A model generated the notes under the pieces. It made no database searches and had not been told where the DNA came from. It saw nothing but the letters and a program-made list of their open reading frames with translations. From Clonostachys chloroleuca (Eukaryota > Ascomycota > Sordariomycetes > Hypocreales > Bionectriaceae): a DNA stretch of 64,000 nt. The stretch spans positions 20,832,001-20,896,000 of the forward strand of contig JBANAY010000003.1 of assembly GCA_037952775.1 (NCBI GenBank). The letters are read 5' to 3'. Made by a program: the position numbers and the translations under genes. Below, one piece after another: positions 55,751 to 64,000 of this stretch (its first letter is position 1; every line of letters begins with the position of its first letter).

Positions 55751-58294
55751 TCAGGATAAGTAATCCTCGCCCAGCGTCTCGATTTTCACGAGCCTTCGCT
55801 GCATTGAATATCCTCCTCCGAGTAGGACCAGTAAGTTCCAGTGCCGCCCGACCGACTTTAGCTTTGCCCAGACACTCGTTTTGGGGTGTGCCAGCAATTG
55901 CTTCACTATTCCCTCATTTTCTCGGGCCACGCTCAGATGTAAGGGCGTCCAACCCTCCTCATTGGCAAGATTTGGATCGATCTCGGGCCTCTTAAGGAGC
56001 GCGGAAACAATTAGATCGTAGCTTCCATTCACAGCACAAAGGAGAGGTGACCAGCCCTCCACGTCCTGACTATTTAGGTTAACAAGCGATGGCTTGATCC
56101 TGTCGCCGAGCTCAAGGAGCTGTTCCACCACATGTCTATGACCCTCCCGAGCCGCCCACCAAAGTGGCGTTCTTTTCCCATGCATCTCCTATATTCGGAT
56201 TGATACGCTTGTCTCGCATAAGCTGCATAACGGACCCAACCCTTCCATCCTTTGCGTTGATCAAAAGTATCGTTTCTCCGCCTCCCAGTCCAACTCCTTT
56301 AGCATGTACTTGGTTTGAAGTTGTAGGTTCAGCTCCGTAGTCATGCGATGAGTCTTGACCAAGTATTCTTGTCTGCGAATCTCGGATCTTCTATTGACAT
56401 CAATGTCCGTTCTTGTAAGCAAGAGAAATGTGAGCCTGGGTGCTTCCTCCTTCAGGACAGCAAGCTCCAGAGGCGTATGATTGTTTTCCTCAATTTTGTT
56501 CACATCCAAATCGTTTCGACGCAGCAACGACTTGACTATCTTCCTGTTGCCACGCTCAACTGCGTGCTGGAGCGGTGTCATCATCTCCAGGCCTCTGTTC
56601 ATTGAAGGTCTGTTGGGGTCCACGTCATATTGCTTGAGGAGCTCTCTGACCACACCAGTATTGCCGCGGGATATCGCAGTGAACAAAGGCGTGGGCTCTT
56701 CTTCCCCCCTCGTTTGGGTCTCCGATTTCAGGATGATTGAAAAGATTGCGTAGAGTCACATTTGTACCTTTCAATGCAGCTAGACCCAGCATACTAAGCG
56801 AACGTCTTGTTGCACCTATCAGGGACACTCTGATAGAGATATCAATATCAGTTCGGCCAAGAATAGTTTGAGCTATTTGATCGCGCCGCCTCTGAATAGC
56901 TCTTGCCAGCGGCGCGATCCCCTTGGACATGAGATTTGGGTTCAAGCCCTTGTGAGCAAGGAGAAGCTCTACCATTTCGGTGTCGCCATTATCAATTGTT
57001 ATCATTAAAGGTGTAGGATGTGTGTCTTGCTGTCTATAGTTTGGATCGACATCCTTATTCTTTAAAAGTAAATCCACAATAAATCTCTGTCGCCAGAATA
57101 CAGCAAGACCTAACAGAGATTTATCGGCCTTGAGATGAATATTCGGGTCGAGCTTATACCTGTCGAGTAAGAGGCTCATGATTTCAGAGGAGCCCCTTCT
57201 GACGGCGGCCAACAATTGACCCTGTACCCCAGAACGAAGTTGAGAGCCAACATCAAGTCGGTTTATCAGCAAGCGAGCGATGTCATCGTGCCGACACCTT
57301 ATTTCTGCTGCAAGCGGCGAGTCCCCCCATGCTGTCAGAGAATCTGGGTTGATTTCCTCTCGCTCAAGAAGTGTCTGGACTGTATCCAGCCATTCTCGCC
57401 TCACAGCCCATAGCAAGGCAGTCAACCCATTTTTACAGCTGCTGTTCACCTGAGCACTGCCCTCTTTCGCCAACAAGTCTACTATGTCTTTGCTATTTCT
57501 CTGGGCAGCAAGCATAACAGGAGGCTCACCGACCAGGGGCTGCACGTTCAAGTCAACGCCATGTTTGACGAAATGGCGGACTATCTCCACGTGCCCACCG
57601 AATATGGCTGCAATCAGAGCATATCCATATAAGGCATGATTTTGGTTCGGATTTACGCCTTTTGCGAGTAGCGACACCACAGCCGAAGCGTTCCCAAGCG
57701 ACGCAGCAAGATGCAGAGCGCCGTTAGCCGTTTCGGATGCATGAATTTCAGTGTCATCCTGGTCCAAATCATTCCCGACCGTCTGAGCTTTTTCCTGATC
57801 AGTCCGAAATGAACTGTCTTGGTTTGTTGACAGTCCAAAAATCGCGTTTTGCAAAATCCAGTCACCTTCATGACCAGCGACAATGGCGCGGCACGCAGCA
57901 TCGAGATAATCATCGTAAGTGTAGAGAATCCCAGATTCAAATGCACTTTGCGAACACATCCATGCTGCGGATGCATGAATAATTGCGAATAGCCCTTCCT
58001 TCTTGGTGTATTGAATTTTCGACCTGGTAAGGAGCAGCCACTTCAGAGTCCGGCCATGTAATGGCTTCTTATTGCGAAGGATTATGCCATGATCAATCCT
58101 TTGGAAAACAATGCGTGAAATAGCATCATTAACAGTCCCTAAGTCAGGGCGTAAGTACGAAGGAAAATGTGCAAGAGGACAGACATTATTCAGGCCCAAC
58201 TTACGGCAAGTTCTCCACAGATCCAGACAGTAGGCCTTCTCCGTATCCCACGTGCAACCCACAGAATATTGCAGAATTTCTAGTAGAATTTCAC
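55751..58294 (-). pseudogene. Ankyrin-repeat protein with several frameshifts
   Basis: The minus-strand coding pattern runs through about 800 residues. It begins at a splice acceptor at 58294 (GEILLEILQYSVGCTWDTEK, an F-box-like LLEILQYS), and an ATG-free upstream exon was not located. From about residue 190 on it is a chain of ankyrin repeats (e.g. NGALHLAASLGNASAVVSLL, NPNQNHALYGYALIAAIFGG). The frame is lost at a C6 run (56704-56709, one base short), near 56276-56286, near 56179-56190 and probably near 55855-55866. The repeat pattern continues across each break in a new frame, so these are indels rather than introns. The 3' end is uncertain. If intact it would be a cytosolic or nuclear scaffold of unknown partner. 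Confidence 0.7.
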
Positions 58295-59127
58295 CTGGTT
58301 AAGGCAAGAAAAGCTGGGAGACTCTTGCTTGGGGTTGTCTGCAAATGTCCCCTTCCCTGGCGCGTTTCACTGTGAACTGTTCCTGGTTCAGGTGGCTGCC
58401 GTCCCATCGTTAGTAGTCCAATTTTCTATAGCGGAGAAAGGCCCGGTCCGTCTATAAGGTTCCGAAAGTGCCCCTTGGACTAAGCTGGTTGGTGGATGCT
58501 GGTTCCCCTAGTTGGATGGAAGCTTCAGCTTGAAATCTCAGTCCTATCTTGTTCTTCTTTCTTTGTGCAAGAACAAAAAGAGTCAGGGGAAATCTAGTCG
58601 AATTGTGGGCCGCGTGGCGCAGCAGCGCCAATCGCAGAGCGTGCTGGGTTCTATGAACATATCGGGAAGTTGGAGTTGCAGAATGATAACCCTCGGAGCT
58701 GGCAGTGGATCGCCTCGTCATGTATGATCTTGACTGGGTTGAGGAGATTGTCGAGTTGTCTTTACTGAGGGTTGGCATATTGGAGGTCTATCCGAGACAG
58801 TCCAACACAAAATGCCAGAACAAAAGGTTCCCGAGGTTTCTCACGGCTGATTGGATTTAGGCGAGTTACCAGTTTTGATATTAGATGAAACTTGACCCTT
58901 ACTTTCACACTACCAATCTAAGAGAACTGTAGCGTCCTCTTCTAATTGCCAAAGCGTACCGATACCGCATTCGTTTATCATCATTTACAAAGTGCTCTTG
59001 TTCATCCTGTACGCATACTATCATCTCTATTGATCCCACTGCTTGCTTCTTGCTGATCCAAAGGCTTGCTCATCTCCCGATAATTGCAGTCACTGCGTTT
59101 GGAGGGAGAGATCCTACCTTTTTTGAC
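58295..59127. other. Divergent spacer with ankyrin gene 5' end
   Basis: Probably contains the missing first exon of the ankyrin gene on the minus strand and the promoter of the Zn2Cys6 gene on the plus strand. No confident exon is found. Confidence 0.5.
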
Positions 59128-60349
59128 ATGTCCGCCCCGCGGAGGCCGCATAGTAAGTCGCGACATGGGTGTTTGCAATGCAGGAAGCGGCGCGTAAAGG
59201 TAGGTCGCATCGCGCAATTCCCCGAACTTTGTTCTTCCTGAGGCTATCGAGGGATGGTAGAAAGCTCAAGTCCCACATGGAAACTAACTTGATACCCCTA
59301 CAGTGCGACGAAGCGAAGCCATCATGTACACGGTGTTCTAAGCGCAGGGAATTTTGCTCGTTTACCACGGAACCTGGGGGGCACACGACTGGAGCGAACA
59401 CCGAAACCTTTCGGTCGAAGCACCACTGATACAATCGAAAAGAGGAAGGGAAATATACTTAATACATCACTATACCTCTAAAACTTGCGAGACTATGGCT
59501 CTTAAACCAGGGCATCACGAACTTTTCAGAGACATAATCCCTCGCGAAGCTATGCAGTATGAATATCTGGCGGATGGTATTCTGGCAGTGGCTGCGCTTC
59601 ATCTAGCCACTCTCGAGCCTCTACAAAGCTCTGAGCATATCAAAATCGCGATGTTGTATCAAGACTCAGGGATCCGTGGATTGAAAGAAGCACTGTCAAA
59701 TGTCTCTGATGACAATGTCAACGCAACATTCTCTTTCTCAATTCACATCATGATAATCAATCTCGCTTCGACGAAATTTTCTTCGGACTTGAATCCATCG
59801 GAGAACTTGGTGTCTATCTTCGAACTGCTTCGGGGCGTTGTCACCGTAGTAAAGTCTTCGGAACAACGTCTGAAAGAAGGCCCCTTCAAGGTTCTCCTAG
59901 AGCCACCTATCGGAGGTATCCAACTAGCGCCAGATCCAAATGAACAAGAATCAAGGGCTGAGGCGATATCGTCTCTCCACGAGCGATCACGTATTGTATC
60001 TAAATACGTTGGGCCGCAAACATACGAGATTTATTCAGCTGGAATTCACAGCTTAGACAATGCGGTCGAAGAGGTCATCGGCTTTTCGGGTAGGCACGGT
60101 ATGATAATCGCGTGGCCAGTCATGGCACCTCATCAGCTCATTCCTCTCTTGAAGCAGAGCGATCCTATGGCTCTGCTCATTTGGATTTATTATGGTGTTT
60201 TGACGCTCGAAATTCACGAGCATTGGTGGGGACGAGATTTTGGAGTTCTTCTCATTCGAGATTTATCCGAGGCTCTTCTTAAGATTGACCAAGAGTGGGA
60301 TCCTTATATTAAGTGGGAAAGACTAAAAGCGGCGAAGGTGCAAGAATAA
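59128..60349 (+). CDS. Zn2Cys6 transcription factor, with one frame break
   Basis: Two exons (59128-59199, 59304-60349) give about 372 residues. The zinc cluster is split by the intron: CLQCRKRRVK joined to CDEAKPSCTRCSKRREFC, spacing C-x2-C-x6-C-x6-C-x2-C-x6-C, after the basic lead SAPRRPHSKSRHG. The C-terminal domain starts IYLIHHYTSKTCETMALK and resembles the fungal_trans_2/UPC2-like regulators. A frame break occurs at six G (59376-59381): with one more G the cluster frame runs on to EHRNLSVEAPLIQSKRG. Nuclear DNA-binding role; targets unknown. It is short for this class, so the C-terminus may be truncated. Confidence 0.72.
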
Positions 60350-61549
60350 ATTATCAATTGGGAGCTAGATACATCGTTTGGAAGCATTAGATATCATACA
60401 TGGTTTTATAATCGTTAGTCCTTGAATTAGAATCAACTAAAGTCTACCATGAAAAAGGTAAGAGTGGTTGCAATTTAGAAACAAACCCAGGTAAGTCTCT
60501 GTAGCAGATATGTTGTGCTATTAGACTGTACCTATGATATGTCCCGTCATTGTTAGAGCTACTGATATACAAGCAGCCCAATTGAATAAAGGCGTAACTG
60601 AAGAGAGAGGAAGCCAAAATGAGATGCTGTGATCGTTATTGGTAGGCAAAGAATTAGAAGGTTGAATTGATAGCTTTATATCTCAACTAACCCATAAAAG
60701 CTTCATGCACATACGAGTCCATCATGGCGAAGCAAATGCTTTGATCTCACTCAGCCTCGAAAATTGCTGCACAGATGAAGCCCGCTATTATTAAATCTAA
60801 GCACGTAAATACGAAGATTAAAAATGGCATTTCATAAACGAGCCTAAACGAGCTGCCCAAGCGATGCTGATAGTCGTTCAAGCTCGCTAATCGACCTCGT
60901 TAGTCTCGTTTAGAATGATTGTTCAGGGGTCGCGGGCGCTCCACCCCTCGTTCAAATCTCAACCCAGACCGACGGCGTCTGAAGTCAGCTTACAAGTTTG
61001 ACTAACCTCAGAAACGGATGTGATCAACAAATCTTGGCTCAAGGATTCGGGACCTTGGAATTAAGTCATCTACTACTATAAGGCCACATTACCTCTCTGG
61101 TCTTGTTGAATTTGAGGGTGAAAGCGTAAAGAAAAACCAACCCGATAGCCCACCAGCAGTTGAGGTTTCCGAAATAGAAGCCTACATTTTCTATGACTGA
61201 GGGATGCACCCACAATGTTCAATTGATGATCATGAGGTATCAACCACGCTTGAGTCCTGCTGCATTGAGCTATCGGGCCATACAAAAATACAGCAAGGGA
61301 CTACTAAATCCTGGCCATGGCTTCTCATATCTACTCCCCATCATCTAGTATATACATCTACGAAGGTATTTACTACAGGCGGAGTTACCAATGACTGTTG
61401 TGTCGAGACTCGCGAAAGAGATTGTTGGTGATACTCACCTATTATGGTGAGCCAATTCACTACCACTCAACCAACTCACAAGGACTACCTGTTGCTTGTA
61501 GTATATCTGTCGATTCTTATTTTTCTACATTTCCAATGAACTCGGCTGA
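60350..61549. other. 1.2-kb intergenic region
   Basis: AT-rich with no supported gene. Contains a small inverted repeat (CTAAACGAG 60844-60852 against CTCGTTTAG 60905-60913) and a tandem TAAACGAGC pair, possibly an old element remnant. Confidence 0.5.
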
Positions 61550-62715
61550 TTATAATTTAGGTTCAGCTACATCCGAGACAACTGGGTTAATTAACGTCCC
61601 ACAGCCAGAACTAATGCTGATTTGTTGATGACATCCTGCCCTCAAGTACCTGGGTGGCGAGTAGCTGTGCCCAATACCCGATGGTGTTCCCGTCAAAATC
61701 AAGGTTCCAGCCGGTAATGTGGTATCCTAGTATTCGTGTTAGCATCACAGGTAAGTGACCTTGATGTGTTTTAGGGGTGACTGTTACCTTTGATAAGTAT
61801 GAAATTATCTCTGCGACAGAGAAGATCATTTGCGAAGATGTTCCGTCTTGTAACACATGACCATCCAACTTAGTCTTCATGTCCAGATTTTCTATATCCA
61901 AACCAGGAGCCTTGGGGCTCACAAGAACAGGCCCTAGTGGGCAAAAGCCGTCATATCCTTTCGCGTAGCCCCATTGCGAGACTCTTGCCTGGACGTCCCG
62001 AGCTGTAATGTCATTGGCTATGGTATAGCCAAGAACGAAGTCTAATGCAGAAGATGTATCCACATTTTTGCACTCCCTTCCAATGACCACAGCCAGCTCA
62101 ACTTCTGCATCAATTGCTGCCGGTGCACTTGAGGGGAGAACGACTGGGTCAAAGGGGTTGTTGATGCATTGCGCAGGCTTGAAAAACACCTCAGGCACAC
62201 TAGGGAGCGGGCATTTCAACTCGGCCTGAATCGAATCAGTATTTAGTCAGGATTAATCAAGCATCTGACTTACAGCATGGTCTTTGAAATTCAGCCCAAT
62301 GCAACGAATTGTTCCAACCTCTTGTATGGATAATGGTGATAGTAGCTATAAACCGGTCAATGAGAACCCTCACCAAAATTATCTGGGGGGTAATCTCACC
62401 TTTCTGACAACTGCAACCTCTCCAGTCCATGGGCTGCTTGATAGAGCAGATGAACCACCCAAGACCTTGACCCGTACCTCCTCATTTGCGGCGATGGCCA
62501 GGCCAACTGAATATTTTGTCAGGGCGAGCATTGAGGCCTCAACTTGAAACTGGACTCACCATCGACACTTGGATCCTCAGGCTCTCCGCAAAGCTCTCGG
62601 TTGTCTGTAGAAATGAAGCGTACAAAGCGATTCCATGCCTATGATAGCTGAATGAGTACATGGAATCGACCCATATAAATGAGACATCGAATGTGCTTAC
62701 CGGTAATTCGCTCAT
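61550..62715 (-). CDS. Fumarylacetoacetate-hydrolase family protein
   Basis: Six exons (62715-62701, 62638-62560, 62506-62400, 62345-62274, 62225-61788, 61726-61550) encode 295 residues. The first exon is only 15 nt (MSELP). The FAH-family core is in exons 4-6: GTIRCIGLNFKDHAAELKC, the acidic metal-binding region IDAEVELAVVIG, DFVLGYTIANDITARDVQ, and the C-terminal TLILTGTPSGIG with PPRYLRAG. The family hydrolyses or decarboxylates acyl-pyruvates and related beta-keto acids in aromatic or sugar-acid catabolism; this member's substrate is unknown. The divergent MFS transporter shares its promoter region, suggesting a small uptake-and-breakdown module. Confidence 0.85.
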
Positions 62716-63378
62716 CGTGCAAGAGTTCCCCCTTTCTGAACAGTAAAAGAGAAAAGGAAGAGAAAATCATCAAATACAACCGCAGCACGGAAAGTCAACT
62801 TCTTTAAGCAAGGCACTGAGGCCCTTTCCCTTTTGTACCGAGATCCGTCGATACGCCCAGGAGGCCCCAGAAGGGATCCAACTCGACTCAGACCCAGTGT
62901 CACCGTCTCGGCGGACACTGTCGCGCGCACGGTACATGTGAGCGGCGACGCTAAGAGATATGGTGGAACTCGCCCTTATCAAATACCCGCACTTACTTAC
63001 TCATGAGAACATGACATGGAGATATCACAGATATTGCTTAGTCGCCGCCGCCCAGCATGCGCGAATAGAGTAGGCGACTCGCCGCTGATCTTATCGCCGC
63101 TACGACTCTGATGCGCCTCATGTCATGGATGTGCGGGCGTGACAGCTCGCTCTCTCCACCAACATAAACTCTACAAGCCAGGGGCCATATCGAATCATTA
63201 CCACATGGAAATTACCCCAGACGGCAAAGACCCCAGACTCATTGGCATGGCTACTTAAAGCTGACCGGTTGCCCCGATACAACCATACCATACCAGCATC
63301 ATGACCCTCTTCTGTACTACCAACCAGAGCAGCAGAAGAACGTCTCAACTTTCTCAGTATCTCCCCAGGCCCTTCATC
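62716..63378. other. Divergent promoter between FAH-family gene and MFS gene
   Basis: 663 bases likely shared by both promoters. No gene is supported. Confidence 0.6.
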
Positions 63379-64000
63379 ATGGAAAAGAAGGACGCAAACG
63401 CCTTTACCGGCGAAAGCGACGTTGCGTCTGCTAGCCAGATGCTTGCTCTCGATCCCAAGGTAGAGCGGAGGTTGGTGCGCAAACTGGACATTTGGATCGC
63501 GCCCGTCATGACCATCATCTTCCTGACTGCATATCTTGATCGAGCCAATATTGGCAATGCAGCCTCTGCAGGCATGAAGACTGACATTAATATGAGCGAT
63601 GGAGAACTCGGAAGTGCGTATTTGTGTCACCAAGTATAGGAAGACCCTTTGGGCCCCTGGCATCAAGCTAACGAGGAGAACCAGACGCTGTTACATTGTT
63701 CTACGTCACCTATGTTGCGGCAGAGGTCCCCTGTTCTCTAGTCCTCAAGAAGTTTCACCCAAGTCCGTCCGCCCCCTCCAGCCGAGAGAAATTATAACAC
63801 TAACAACTACAGGCCGCATGATTCCTCTCCTCATGTTCTGCTGGTCCGTTGTTCTCATTGGGACCGGCTTCATGCATAACGTCGGCCAGCTGTATGCTTC
63901 TCGACTGCTCCTCGGTCTCTTCGAATCAGGCATGTTCCCGTGTCTCGCACTCTACCTCAGCACCTTCTACCAACCACGCGAGCAGGCTCTACGCATCTCC
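63379..64000 (+). CDS. MFS transporter, Dal5/TNA1-like anion:cation symporter (partial)
   Basis: Three exons are visible (63379-63613, 63685-63762, 63813 to the window end), about 170 residues of a protein that continues past 64000. The start MEKKDANAFTGESDVA is chosen over an upstream ATG (63301), which lacks a family match. The N-terminal MFS signature is RKLDIWIAPVMTIIFLTAYL with DRANIGNA. It is followed by LFYVTYVAAEVPCSLVLKKF and SRLLLGLFESGMFPCLALYL, the Dal5-type loop and helix pattern. Such carriers move carboxylates, allantoate, nicotinate or vitamins across the plasma membrane. It is divergent from an FAH-family hydrolase gene. Introns begin GTGCGT and GTCCGT. Confidence 0.85.

Noticed and set aside
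60952..60975. tRNA-like GTTCAAATC box
   Set aside because: The flanking bases do not pair into a T-arm or cloverleaf and no A-box lies upstream, so a tRNA gene is not supported.

Overview
This window is nuclear DNA of a filamentous ascomycete, most likely a Sordariomycete. Genes are intron-poor with short GT-AG introns (about 45-190 nt), the promoter of the purine transporter is pyrimidine-rich, and the encoded HacA protein, including its C-terminal end, resembles the Trichoderma Hac1 type. The genes are independent monocistronic units on both strands, with no operons. Coordinates of split genes span first to last coding base; exon limits are given in the evidence.

Positions 1-40.5 kb are mostly conserved housekeeping genes. 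In order they are: a small secreted cysteine-rich protein; an Arg/Ser-rich disordered protein; an AzgA-type purine permease; a 2-oxoglutarate/Fe(II) oxygenase; the complex I 20.9 kDa subunit; Csm3/Swi3; the unfolded-protein-response bZIP factor HacA with its 20-nt Ire1-type intron; a DUF427 protein; the ESCRT-III protein Did2; Ski2 helicase; pyruvate dehydrogenase E1 beta; Erg6; Slt11; Mzm1 (three short exons); a secreted protein of unknown function; zuotin; a Zn2Cys6 regulator; and a C2H2 zinc-finger protein.

Positions 40.5-64 kb look accessory. This part holds a cupin, a decayed GNAT acetyltransferase flanked by a 76-bp inverted duplicate, a DUF7587-like gene with a frame break, an amino-acid permease, a Rieske protein next to a broken Rieske oxygenase pseudogene, a Zn2Cys6 regulator beside a rhamnogalacturonan acetylesterase, a multiply frameshifted ankyrin gene, another Zn2Cys6 regulator, and a divergent pair of an FAH-family hydrolase and a Dal5-type MFS transporter. 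The transporter runs off the window end.

A recurring oddity is that five otherwise well-formed genes each lose frame by one base exactly in a run of 5-6 G or C. This looks more like homopolymer under-calling than biology, although real decay is also present in the accessory half. The most interesting biology is in hacA: the complete unconventional intron with its hairpin, two upstream mini-ORFs, and an unspliced reading frame that stays open for 273 codons past the splice site and ends in a helical, basic tail.
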